DNA of 64,000 nucleotides from Piper betle. Taxonomy: Eukaryota; Streptophyta; Magnoliopsida; Piperales; Piperaceae. The stretch is taken from contig JAURVB010012337.1 in assembly GCA_033002965.1 (NCBI GenBank), forward strand, positions 18,678 through 82,677, given 5' to 3'. Below, in pieces: positions 9,754-20,875 of this stretch. Within the stretch, counting starts at the first letter, position 1. Each line of letters begins with the position of its first letter. The notes under the pieces are model-generated. The model saw nothing but the letters and a program-made list of their open reading frames with translations. It did not search any database and was not told the origin of the DNA. Position numbers and translations under genes: made by a program.

Positions 9754-11131
9754 ATGAGTGTGGTCGTCTTTGTTGGGAAATATACACTCCAGCGAAAATA
9801 AGCCAGAAAATATTTCCCCTACTCGATGAAATGAATAGGAGACACCCAAGATAAAAATGGATGGAAACTTTCCTCCCAATTTAGAGAAAAGAAAACCAAC
9901 CTACTCGATCAACTTTGATTAAGAAATCTCTTACAATCAAGTATCGAAATACAATTTTGAAAAAACTCTCCTAACCTAAATCAGATCAATAACAAGATCT
10001 GAAAGATACAATGCTTGAGAAATTGAGAAAAATATCATACACCTCAAATGAAAAAATGGATCAATCTCACACCCTGGATTACGACCCCACTTCAACTTGA
10101 GATGATGAAAAACTTCTCCAAACTCTCCCCTTGTGAGTGAAACCACTCCCCGTTATATGTGGAAAAACTCCACCCAATACATGTAGAAAATTCTACCAAA
10201 GTGTGAAAAACTTCACCCCAATGAAAGTAGAAACTCTACCCAAATGTAGAAAACTCCACCCAAAAGAGTAACACTACTCCCAATTACAATCCACAGACAA
10301 AGGTAGAGAAAAGATAACCAAAGAAATTAACCACTGTTGATCTTGTCGAAAAACCCGAAGTCATATCTTCACCTCACAACAAACAATTTCACTTTCTTCT
10401 CTCACATGCACTACCAATAGTAACCCTGTCTAGATCTGTAATCCTTCAAGTCTCCCCTAAAGAAGAACACTCTATGGAACTTCCCCAAAGGGAAAGCACA
10501 CCGAACACATACCTCTAATTACATATTTATAGACTAGAGATATGAATACCACTTGGAAATGAAGAGCCAACTCCAAACACTACTTCTTAAGCATTGGAAT
10601 CCTCACTAATGAGTCTCTTCACGTATTCCACAAATTCTCATCGAATTCATCGTACCTCTTGGTTTATCTTCATGTCTTCATGACTTTCAATGTGACTGAA
10701 CGCTTTCTCATGGGAGGAATATCTCAACAGTCTTTGATGGGTTGATGCTCTCCCGCTTCGTCGAGGACGGCGAGGCCTTCGGCGCCTGCGTCGACATGCG
10801 GTTCACCGCCCTGGACGAGGACGTTGACGGCGTGCTATCTCGGTCGGAGCTCAAGAGGGGGTTTGAGGGTGTCGGCATGCTGGCCGGCTTGGACGCGTTT
10901 GGGGAGGAGGCGGGGGGCGTGTACGACAATGCACTGTTCTCGGACAACTTTGATGCCGACGGCAATGGCGGCGTTGATGCGACGGCGTTCTGGGCCGTGA
11001 TGAAGGAGGTGTTGCTGGCGCTGGCGCTCGGCATTGGGGAGTCGCCCGTGCATATTGCCACCGAGAATGATAGCATGCTTATGGAGGTGGTTGAGCACGA
11101 AGCTGCCATTGTTAGAAGGTGTGTGTTTTGA
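9754..11131 (+). pseudogene. EF-hand Ca2+-binding protein gene split by a solo LTR
   Basis: The start is ATG 9754-9756 (Met-Ser-Val-Val-Val). After 17 coding bases a solo LTR (9771-10729) interrupts codon 6. The frame resumes exactly after the duplicated GTCTT at 10735 and runs to TGA at 11131. Without the insert and one GTCTT copy it would encode 137 residues. The first EF loop is Asp33-Glu44 with all usual ligand positions (DEDVDGVLSRSE). The second is Asp79-Ala90, where the position-12 acidic ligand is Ala, so Ca2+ binding there is probably weak. The order and length resemble the small plant family of two-EF-hand proteins beginning Met-Ser-Val-Val-x-Phe-Asp-Gly. Coding GC is far above the surroundings. 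A later ATG at 10745 could start a 129-residue form lacking only the N-terminal tip, possibly driven by the LTR. Confidence 0.85.
9771..10729 (+). mobile_element. Solo LTR in the EF-hand coding sequence
   Basis: A 959-bp block begins TGTTGGGAAA and ends ATCTCAACA (TGTTG/CAACA termini). It is flanked by identical GTCTT at 9766-9770 and 10730-10734. No internal genes are present. It contains a degenerate array of short GTAGAAAACTCCACCCAA-like units at about 10160-10265 and a TATTTATAG box near 10524 that could act as the LTR promoter in the + direction. Family not identified; size and termini fit Ty1/copia or Ty3/gypsy. Confidence 0.88.
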
Positions 11132-12022
11132 GGAATAAGAAGAGTTTTTGCTTAATGTACATTACTGATGTAATTGCTGTTCTTGTTCTTGGTCTAATCG
11201 TGTATGGCTCTTTTTATCTTTTTTGTGTTTTGCTTGATCTTTTGATTAATGAGAACTAATTAGATTTGGTGGTTTGTTGGGTCAGATTGTTTTTTGCTGA
11301 GATTGCAATATTGCAGAACAAAATTGACAATACAACTATTTTGAATCCTGATAATAATTATTTTAGCTCATTCCATACACCTGTGGACATAATCGAGCTG
11401 ATATGACATAAACCAAGGTATTGAAGAAAAACAGCAGCTGATGATTTTCCCAAGAGCGTCAATTGAGAGTGTGAAATGAGAAGTATGGTGGGAAGAGAAG
11501 CTGGACAATTCTCTTGACTTGAAACAATATTGGGAATAGCATTGTGTGGTGATTTACAAACATACTATAATAATATATCTTAAACCCGCATGCAGATTCC
11601 CCTTGATCAAATCTCCATCTCTCAATCAAACAAGGACCCGAACCTAAAGAATGCATATAAATATATTATGGGTATATGCTTAAGCGAATAAACCATGGAA
11701 ATATTTTCTTGTAACTATTTCATATTCAATGGTGGTAAGAGAAGGAAGAATTTTACCAAGTGCTTCTATTCCACTTTCAGGGTAAATATTATGAAGCTCA
11801 CATTTGCTTGGTAATGCAGGAAAATATGAGCATCCTCTATGGCCTTTGTGTACATTTTTTCTATGAGTTAGCTTAGGTTTACGGGTCTCTCTTTGGGAGC
11901 ACGTAGAGGGCAAAGAAGAAGAACAATAATATCATTGTCTGAAGTAATAAAGTCATAATTATAACCAACACTTCTATATATAATATTATTGCTCAAAAAT
12001 CATGGTATCGTCAGGTTAGAAA
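11132..12022. other. 3' flank of the EF-hand gene, no further gene
   Basis: T-rich sequence directly after the stop, at 11150-11290, would serve as 3' UTR. Open frames at 11459-11656 and 11680-11913 (both -) have no recognisable similarity, and I do not call them. Confidence 0.4.
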
Positions 12023-12875
12023 TCGGTCGGCTCTAAATGACTTCAAATTGGAATCGGATTTCATATTTCATCCGTACCCATTGCAGAATTTTGAAACGGG
12101 GGCTCTTATATTTCATATATATCTAGTCCAAACTTATACCTCTAAGAGTCTTTGGGTTATTTTGAAAACACGTAATTTGAAATATAGTTTTAAATACTGT
12201 ACCAGTGACCATACCAAATTTTTAAGTGATACAAGTTATATTTGACTCAACTGAATTGAAATAAATTTAATTTTTTATAATATAATCAAGTTTTAAATAG
12301 TCGGGTTCAAGTTTGCTAAATGGGTTTAGATTTAGGTAGTAAAAATTTAAATAATAAATGGTCGAATTTGACACATGAGTTTAAGGTAATTAACGAGTTT
12401 AATAGGTATGAGTTATATCCTACCAAACCTGACCGATAGACGCCTCTAAATGAGATTCAAATTCAAAGTTGGAGGTCCGACTTCCTGATCCCTTTTAATA
12501 TCGAATTCAAATAAATTTTTGCAAAAGACTGTCTTCCTATATCAACTTTGAATTAGAAAAAACAGCCAATACTTTTTTATCCCAATTGGATACACCAAGT
12601 TGTTTAACAAATCAATTTATTGTTTTCTTAAAAATGGATCGGTTCCAAATGACTTCAAATTGGAATCGGATTTCATGTTTAATCTGAGCCCATCCAAGAG
12701 TTTTGGAACTGCGTCCTTAATCCTTATATTTCATGTATATATCTAATCCAAACCTATCCCACTAGGACGGTCTTTGGGAAATTTGAAGCATAGTTTTAAA
12801 TACCATATTGGTGACCATACCAAATTTTTAGGGAGTACGAAGAATATTTGACTCAATCAGGTCGAATTGGATTGA
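12023..12875 (+). repeat. Two direct copies of a ~240-bp unit
   Basis: 12023-12270 and 12635-12875 share, among other runs, ATGACTTCAAATTGGAATCG and GTGACCATACCAAATTTTTA. They are offset by about 612 bases. The sequence between them and the 12876-13189 stretch are AT-rich, with no gene seen. Confidence 0.7.
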
Positions 12876-13189
12876 ACTATATTTTAAAATTATAAATAAA
12901 GTATTTATTACATATTAAAAGCATATTTTTCCATCAATATTTTATTAAATACCAATTAAAATATAGAAATTTTCAACAAATAAATTAGATGTTGTGAAAA
13001 TTCCGTATTAAAAACGGGGTAGATCAAAGTGGTACAAAAACTTAAACAGCTAAACTATAAAACTACGATTTAAAGATTGTATGTAGGGTCTTGTAGGGCG
13101 CCACAAGGACATTTGCGGGCCCCACATTACACGATGAACTTATTGGGCCAGGCTATCTTTTCAAGAGTAGAGCCCATAACCACCTTACT

Positions 13190-14213
13190 GGGGGATGAAA
13201 TCTTGTGCATGGCCTTGCTATTAATTCATGTAAGCAATGGAGAAGTCAGTTGATTTGAGATGCATAAATAAATAACTCGGGTTCTTCTTTGAGTTTTATC
13301 ATTCTTTATAAGTCCTACAAAGTTTTCTATCTTTATGGTACATCTAAGTATTTATAATAATAAATAGTTACCAACAAACTAGCATTTCATGTCATGTCAA
13401 CAAAAACAACAAAATTTGAAGCATTTCAACGAAGTCACCATAATACATATTATTTTTTGCGTGCCTATGATAAATTGATTTTTACCAAATCTAGGTAAAT
13501 AATGTACACTATTATATACACTACAATTATTAACATTATTCAAAATAATAATAATATATATTACTATTATAATTGATTTATAATTAATAATATGCGTATT
13601 GTTTAATATTTTTTTAATTGAATTTTTCAATATATACTTCAATTAATTAATATATTCCAAATAAGATTGATTGAACATTGCATAATATTCAATAGTGTAC
13701 TTTAGTTTTATTTCTAATATTTTAATTTCAATTATAATTTTTATTTATTTATAGTTATTGAAAGAGGATTATATGTAATTTGCCTCAAATAAGATATTTT
13801 AACTTAGTTTAAGATCCTTACTTATTTTCAGTAATTATTTATAAACATATAATTTAATTAAAATGCTTACTATTTTTTATGTGCCCATGAAAAAAATTAA
13901 ATTTACTAAAGCTAGTCACCTTTGAATTAGATTTTTCAATATACATTACAATTAATTAATATATTTCTAATAAAAATATTTTAAAAATATTGTATAATAC
14001 TTAACTAAAAATTTTGAATAAGAAAGGATAAGATTGTAAAAATACTTTATTGTTTGATAAAAAGTGTACAATTTAAAGTAAATTTTTAATTAGGACTTTC
14101 TTAACCGGAGGGATAAAATTATAATAATACTTAATGACACAAACTTTATGATATCTGGAGCCGCAATGAAAAGCATTGTCAAACTATTTTTAGAAACTAG
14201 AAATTAAATGTCA
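13190..14213 (-). repeat. AT-rich repeat X, copy 2 (inverted)
   Basis: Reverse complement of 5345-6780 with an internal deletion. It ends abruptly at 14213 inside a CNGC exon, where the channel homology stops after Leu-Gln-Arg-Asp-Ile. Confidence 0.7.
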
Positions 14214-15297
14214 TAGTATATCTCGTTGAAGGCCATCTGGCAGGTTATCAAGGAATTTGTAGATGCTTTACTTGCAGTTCGTGATATCCAGTTTGTCAGC
14301 CACTTTATGTAAAGCATCTAAATCTCTCTGGAATTCCGCACTTTGCTACAGTTCGTACATTACCATGAAAAGGGAACCCAGGGAAGTCAATAATTTGAAG
14401 ATTAATGAATAAATCATACTAAACTAAAGACTCCGGAAGCCCTGTACAAGGAGCAATGTTGATATGAAAATTGTCTAAAGGTACCTCCGTAATGATTCAG
14501 GAAGTCCCCTTTGGCTCATCCACTGCTCAACATCGTGAAGCCTAAGTTGCATATCTAGCCTCCTTCACATACAAGTGAGTTAAAATAAATCAGCATATGT
14601 AAAAAGATATACAAATCATCACAAATTATGGATGATATGCATATTTCCAAATATACTCTGAGGGAGAAACTACCCAATGCACATGTTTAAGCATTAGCAT
14701 TAATTCTCTAATGAAACTATCAAATAAAGAAAAAAGGTTCTACTATGTACGGTGTATAATGAATATTCACAAAATACACGTATGAGTGGAGGGGATGCCT
14801 TGCTCCTGGGACAATATGCTATCTTTCCTATGAACAGTACAACAAAATAAACTTGCTTTCCCCTTTCCTTGGGAGAGACAAACACACACGCACACAGCTA
14901 GAAGGGCTTGCAGAGAGAGATAGAGTGTGCATCATATTTGATACCTGCGACCAAGAGACAGGACAAAGTTCTGCATAAGTATAAGACCAAGACCAACAAT
15001 GCCCATGGTGAATAACACCTCCCACTCAAAATAACTTGGAGTCTGGTTTGCTGCTAGGGTACTAATTTGTTGCAGAAGAGTCCACCAAGCTAGGAAACTT
15101 GTCAATCGAAAGGAATGAAAGATCTAAAATATTGAAAAAGACAAAAATAAGTGTTCGAGGTCTGGAAGTACCTGAAATCCCCAAAACAACGGATATATGT
15201 ATCTTTTACGAAAACTCTGGTGAGTAGATAGTAGAACTGCTTGGTTATAGATCCCATGTGAAAAGGTACCATTTTGAGTTAATTCTGTAAATACTTT
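14214..15297 (-). pseudogene. CNGC19/20-like channel gene fragment, minus copy
   Basis: Read on the minus strand from right to left there are four exon-like pieces. 15172-15297 is the pore-proximal exon ending Phe-Trp-Gly-Phe-Gln, followed by a GT donor. 14945-15069 is the pore and S6 exon with Thr-Leu-Ala-Ala-Asn-Gln-Thr-Pro-Ser-Tyr-Phe and Glu-Val-Leu-Phe-Thr-Met-Gly. 14485-14563 carries Asp-Met-Gln-Leu-Arg then Asp-Val-Glu-Gln-Trp-Met-Ser, the C-linker. 14214-14255 ends Asn-Leu-Pro-Asp-Gly-Leu-Gln-Arg-Asp-Ile. Lesions: the acceptor AG before the S6 exon is AA; about seven S6-end residues are missing in frame compared with the family; the gene ends at the junction with repeat X. No cyclic-nucleotide-binding domain remains. 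Pieces of 14256-14484 and 14564-14944 are introns. Confidence 0.8.
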
Positions 15298-15345
15298 CTG
15301 TTATGCATTAATTCATCATGTTGGCCGTATTACTGGATTACAAAA
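14885..15345 (-). repeat. Left arm of inverted repeat flanking the WRC gene
   Basis: Reverse complement of 17725-18185, with a few substitutions and a 22-bp gap. Arms about 460 bp long enclose about 2.4 kb that holds the WRC gene. Confidence 0.85.
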
Positions 15346-15358
15346 TTCAACGGCTATG

Positions 15359-16297
15359 ATGGCCTCCTTCTCTTGTTTACCAGAGGCCATTTGTTGGAAC
15401 CATGGTTACTACTGTGTGGAGTGCACCACCTGTATCACAACCTGCGACGGATTGGAAGGGTGAGAGTATTGCTTTTGATCACTATTTAAGGACTGGGCAA
15501 GAGCTAGTGTGATGCTTAACATGTTTTCTCTTTTTCATACTTCGTTTTTCTCTCTTCGTCTTGGTCTCCATACTATGGCTAGGATAGATGCATTCAAGAA
15601 AGAGTCTATGGACGCTAGATCGGAGTTGCACCAGTATTATGATGATATTGGTTCTGCCGAGCCGCAGTTTTTGGCTCTGAAAATGATCTGTGATGCAGCC
15701 GTCAAGCTAAGTAGTGAAGAGGTGAGATTCAAGATGAAGTTGGTTTTCGCATGGTTTCAGTGTTTTTGGTTCTTTCGACATGAAAATTCAGACAATATGG
15801 AGGAGAAGGGATCAGGAGATCTGAATGAATCTGCTACTCCTCAAGGTATATTCTTATCATGTACAAGATTTAAACTTTTCATTTCTCATGATTTTCTCTA
15901 TTTGGGTTCTCGTTATTCTATGGATTTATTCGTTTGGGTTTTAGGGCACTCAAAAATATTGATCGCAATGGAGCAATCTAAGCCTCTTAAGAAGAGAAAG
16001 ATCACTCACTCTGATGCCTCCTATGATGAAGAGCAAAACCAATCTCATGATGGAGGAAATGATCAACAAGCCATGATCAGTTCAGACTCTGAGCCTTCCC
16101 CAACTCCTGCTCGGACAGCGCGCCGGCGAGGACGGAGAAGGTGCGCCGTCGGAGTCCCCATGCAGGCTCCGTCGAGGTGCAGCCGGCACGATGGTAGAGG
16201 GTGGAGGTGCTCATGTTTGACAACTAGGGGGCATGCTCTCTGCGAATATCATCGCGAGAAAGTGAGGATTAGGAGCAACGCCAACCGTGTTAATTAA
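15359..16297 (+). pseudogene. WRC-domain protein gene, copy 1
   Basis: The WRC domain is a plant zinc-binding DNA-interaction module (C-x9-C-x10-C-x2-H). It is intact near the C-terminus at about 16170-16255 (Arg-Cys-Ser-Arg-His-Asp-Gly-Arg-Gly-Trp-Arg-Cys). Basic stretches before it (Lys-Pro-Leu-Lys-Lys-Arg-Lys and Arg-Arg-Arg-Gly-Arg-Arg-Arg) suit nuclear import. Proposed exons: first from ATG 15359; second 15575-15721 (Met-Ala-Arg-Ile-Asp) with a GTGAGA donor; then an Asn-Met-Glu-Glu-Lys-Gly exon; and a last exon from about 15947 to TAA 16297. Compared with copy 2, the first exon carries a 4-base length change that brings in a stop. The acceptor before the third exon is lost (ACAG to ACATG), and one intron is precisely missing. 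One frame stays open from 15509 to 16297 through the intron remnants. It may be a pseudogene or a shortened gene starting at 15575. Confidence 0.7.
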
Positions 16298-16417
16298 TGG
16301 CCGTGGATTAGGAAACAAGAGAAAGAAGAATTTTGTTGATGTCTATAAACCAATTTCCTCCAATATGGTCATTGTTAATTCCCCTACTCTTCGTCGAAAA
16401 TTGTCCCGAAAAACATC

Positions 16418-16478
<61 letters not shown>
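16418..16478. repeat. (AT)n microsatellite
   Basis: A long TA run sits in the 3' flank of the WRC gene. The equivalent position in copy 2 has a TGTGTATG-type run instead. Confidence 0.9.
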
Positions 16479-16616
16479 TATGAGTGCATTATTACCAAGT
16501 GTATTTTGTTGGATGGAATATGTTCTATGAATGCATTAGTTTGAAGCTTTTATGTAAAATTCATGAGTATTTATGTTTTGCAAAACTGTGGCAATAGTAA
16601 TATAAATTTATCATGT

Positions 16617-16742
16617 GAGTTCATGTTATTAATTTTTGTTGGATTTATGGAAATGGGTAATTCTAATACGAATAGATGGAAAAAATTTTACAGTTGAAGG
16701 CTTATAAATTATTATGATACTAATATATAACGCCAATATTAT
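16617..16742 (+). repeat. 125-bp conserved module downstream of WRC, copy 1
   Basis: Nearly identical stretches are at 42681-42806 and 63600-63723, with a shorter one at 63163-63215. Key runs are AATTTTTGTTGGATTTATGG and TATTATGATACTAATATATA. It probably belongs to the WRC gene's 3' region and travels with it. Confidence 0.75.
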
Positions 16743-17465
16743 AGTTATTTTTTATTGGATGGCCACTAAGTTTTTAAAATAATATAAAAATAATAAAAAG
16801 TATTATTATTTTATTAAATAAAAATAATTTAATAATAAAAATACGCAAAAAATATTTTTTTGTCTTTAATAAGAACAAATAAAAAAATAAAATTGAGATT
16901 TATTAGAAAGTTTTTGGAAGGAAATTTTCGGATAAAAAAGAGGCAACTATCTAAATATAACTCCTTAATTTAGAGAATTACAATTTAATGAATGCATTCT
17001 TATGTAACGAGGCACATCCCATAATATGACTACTTTTAAAGAGACACCATTAGGTAATAGATGTGAACTTTGATTAATTAAGAACCATAATTTAATATTT
17101 TCAATATCATTGTATTGGTCAATATTACACGATATACCATATACCCTCATTTATTCACCACGGTTTAAGCCTTCATATCATTTTAATTTATCCTTAGTTT
17201 TTAATCTAAATTTTTCAAACTCTAATTTGTATTAAAACCACCAATTAGATATTAATGTCAGAAAATATTTTTAATATCTAATATAATATTTTATTTATAA
17301 TTTTCAAATCCGGTTGAATCATTTTGACCAGATTAAACTAAACTAGGCAAGATGTTGCACCATGTGTGAGTTATATTAGAGATAAACATTAATTTTTATT
17401 ATATATATAATTTTTTATTAAATAATTAGATATACTAAAAATATTATAAATAGATCTAAAGTACT
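16743..17465. other. AT-rich spacer, no gene
   Basis: Very AT-rich DNA with no supportable frame or repeat match in the window. Homology between WRC copies 1 and 2 ends at its left edge. Confidence 0.5.
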
Positions 17466-18129
17466 CTATTTGCTGGTCAATCTGCCAGCGGCTTCATCTT
17501 TGAGACAGCATGGCCTAATCTTCTTGTTTTTATTTTGTCTGGACATGCAGTGGGATCATGTTGGTATCTTTTTGGCCTCCAGGTAACTTGAAAGTAGCTG
17601 ACATTATGTTTCTTTTTCTATATGAATGTTTGCTTTGCTACAATACAAAGATTTGTGAATTGCACTTCGGACAATATTGATTGCATGTGGGTTCTGTGTG
17701 ATTTGAAAATTTTTTTGTGCAATACGGCCAACCTGATGAATTAATGCATAACAGAAAGTTTTTACAGAATTAACTCAAAATGGTACCTTTTCACATGGGA
17801 TCTATAACCAAGCAGTTCTACTATCTACTCACCAGAGTTTTCGTAAAAGATACACATATCCGTTGTTTTGGGGATTTCAGGTACTTCCAGACCTCGAACA
17901 CTTATTTTTGTCTTTTTCAATATTTTAGATCTTTCATTCCTTTCGATTGACAAGTTTCCTAGCTTGGTGGACTCTTCTGCAGCAAATTAATACCCTAGCA
18001 GCAAACCAGACTCCAAGTTATTTTGAGTGGGAGGTGTTATTCACCATGGGCATTGTTGGTCTTGGCCTTTTACTTTTTTGCATTACTTATAAGAAATATA
18101 CAAAACTTTCTCCAGTCTCTTGGTCGCAG
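17466..18129 (+). pseudogene. CNGC19/20-like channel gene fragment, plus copy
   Basis: Three exons are in order. About 17466-17582 is S4-S5: Ala-Gly-Gln-Ser-Ala-Ser-Gly-Phe-Ile-Phe-Glu, ending Gly-Ser-Cys-Trp-Tyr-Leu-Phe-Gly-Leu-Gln before GTAACT. 17755-17880 ends Leu-Phe-Trp-Gly-Phe-Gln before GT. 17983-18129 follows TTCTGCAG and carries Pro-Ser-Tyr-Phe-Glu-Trp-Glu-Val-Leu-Phe-Thr-Met, ending before GTATCA. In the last exon a run of six T at 18074-18079 has one base too many: the next frame continues as the expected Ala-Leu-Leu-Ile-Arg-Asn-Ile-Gln-Asn-Phe-Leu-Gln-Ser-Leu-Gly, with Arg where the family has Gly. The channel homology ends at the edge of block A. The two last exons form the right arm of the inverted repeat around WRC. 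Confidence 0.82.
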
Positions 18130-18185
18130 GTATCACATATGATACACCCTCTATTTCTCTTTCTCTGCACGCCCTTCTAGCTGTG
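17725..18185 (+). repeat. Right arm of inverted repeat flanking the WRC gene
   Basis: Reverse complement of 14885-15345. The arm stops four bases before repeat block A begins. Confidence 0.85.
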
Positions 18186-20002
18186 GGCGTTTAGGGTATT
18201 TTTATTATTTTCTTAACACTGGCATTTCATATCTACTCTAATTAATAAAAGGGCAAACTTAATATTGGCCTTTGATTAAAACTAAAAGATTTAACCATGT
18301 AAAATTCAAAAAAAAAGAAAATAATATTTTGTCATTCAATTAAGATATATCTTCAAAGTAAAATCAATAATAATCTATATCTAAGATAATATATTATTGT
18401 TATTAGTATTATTATTATTGTTATTATTATTGTTGTTGTTGTTGTCTATTTCATGTTGTAAAAATTGGACCGAACAGCTACGTACCGAACCCCATTCTAA
18501 TCTACGATCAACTTGACAATATGCCCGGTACCAAACTCCACTCCAATCTAGTCTGCATACATGGAATTAAATTTAATTTTATAGCACAATTTTTACCCAA
18601 TTATTTATAAATGAGGGATGTCAATGAGTGTATATATTGAAAGATGAGAGGGGTTGAGTTAGTTTTGAGATTGATGTGCGACTAATATGGTACTTTAATA
18701 AAATAATGTTTGAATTTGTTATGAGTGATGTGAGACTAATTTGGTGTTTTACAAGACCGACGCAAGTATATAACTCTAAAATATTATACGACATTATGTT
18801 CATTAGATAAAATGCATTATTTAAAACATATTAATATCGTTAAAAAAGATTTAATTTAATATAACATGTTGATTCTGGTTCAACCCAGTTCAACCCGATC
18901 AAACCAATTGTACCATGTCTAAATAAAAAATCCAGTATGTCTTTAATTACTAATAGGCTATAAAGTAGATAAAAATCCATAATTAATAAAAATAAATTCA
19001 CATGATCATAATGAATAATAATGAATAAGAATAAAAACACAACGTAATAATGAATAAAAATAAATTCACATCGTAATAATGAATAAGAATAAATTCACAT
19101 TGTCATAATGAGAAAGAGTAAAGCGTCTTTTATATTGTTTATTACAATATATAAGACATAATTTATTGACATCATCTTAAAAAATGACAATATTATTTTA
19201 CCATAGCATACAGTAAATTATTATTATTATTATTATTATTATACTATTATTATTATTATTACTATTCTCATTATGCCTTTTTAATGTCAGCACCATACAT
19301 TAATTAATATTTGCACCATCCTTTTCAAACGCAGATTATTCATATAACTATATAGAAAATAAAATTGTATATCAAGACAAACTGAAAAAATACAGAAAAT
19401 ATTAGGAAAAAAACATTAAAAACAATTAAAAGACTATCTAGATGCTTTTATATTCCCAAAACCTATGTTATAATAAAATTTAAGAATATAGCTTAACTTA
19501 TATAAACAAACTATATATTTAATTTAATTTAATTTCAGCATTTTTAATGGGACCCACACTATATATTTATATCTTGAAAGTAGAGTACGTGTAAGTAGAA
19601 CGTTGGTTTTTTTCATTATGAACTAATTTTAATTTTTTTAAAAGCACTAGTTAATAGATATTGTGAAATGAATTTTTATTATAATTACCTTGATAATTAA
19701 GATGAAAAGCTTAGAAACATTAATAGAATGAGTTGAAAATTTATAATTATCCTTATTATTATTTTTATTTATGTATATGAATTTTAAGTAGTATGATACT
19801 TTAAATTGCTCTAAATAAAAGGTGTAGCTTATTTATATAAAACTTATAAATTTTTTATCTAGCCACTATTATTTTGCAAATGCTATTTTCCATTGTAATT
19901 TTGTAAATAATTTGCAACCGCTTTAGAATGGCCAAAACTAGTGCATAAATTTAAAAATATGTATATTTTTACAACTAGCAAGTTGGAAATCAGTAGAAAA
20001 TG

Positions 20003-20418
20003 TAGGGATGGGTTTGGTTAGATATGGTCATATCCGAATCCAACCCGAATCCAAAAATCTGAAACTAAATCTGACCTGAGTTTGAAGATTATATCCATTT
20101 TATTTACCATATTTGTATCCAACCCGAATTCTCATGACCGGAATTTAACCACGTTGACTAAAATAATATAAATAATATTAATTTTAATATAAAAATTAAA
20201 ATAAAAAATATTATTTTAAATATTTGGAACATAATTTTATAAAATATCAATTATTTGGATTAGATTCGGGTTGGATCACCCTAAATCCATGTCCAACCTG
20301 AATATTTTCAAAAATATTATATATATAAAAGTTTGAACCCAAATCCGATCCAAATCTATTTCGGATCATATATAAATGGGTAAAATTTGTAGATATCTAA
20401 TATCTAAACACATCCCTA
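20003..20418. mobile_element. hAT-like MITE, copy in block A
   Basis: Ends TAGGGATGGGTTT and (reversed) TAGGGATGTGTTT. Flanking 8-mers AGAAAATG and GGCAAATG match at 6 of 8. The interior is rich in ATCCGAATCCAACCCGAATCC-like runs on both strands. The same insertion sits at 48668-49020 in B (right end deleted) and 61014-61414 in C, so it predates the duplication. Confidence 0.7.
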
Positions 20419-20875
20419 GGCAAATGTCTTGAAAACAATGCCACTCTTTGCCGGTTGTAAAGACTCGTTGCATTAGGGTCGATGTGCCCTTTTTGTAAAC
20501 CTCCTCAACGGGCGAAAAAACATAAACATGACACTCCTCAGACAAACCAGTTCTTAATGCACCTCTCCAAGTAGGGTGACAAGTGCTAAGGTGGCTTACC
20601 ATTTTACCAATTATTTTGAATTAAATTAAACAAAATGACGAAGTACCTTTTTCCATTTAGGAAAATGGTAAAAATTATATAAATTTAATCATACCATTTT
20701 AATTTCGAAACATTATTGGCAGTAGCCTCTATTATTATTGTTTTACTAATTTACAGTTTTATTTAAAAAAGATGTTTATTTTTTAAAATAAAAATATAGA
20801 AATAAATAAGAAATATTATTATTTTTATATTTAATTAAAATTTTAAATAATTATATATTTTTAAAAGTTGGTTTA

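Noticed and set aside
11459..11913. Two minus-strand frames downstream of the EF-hand gene
   Set aside because: Unrecognised, short and without conserved context.
18400..19260. ATT/TTG trinucleotide runs as functional elements
   Set aside because: Simple microsatellites within block A and at the matching point in B.
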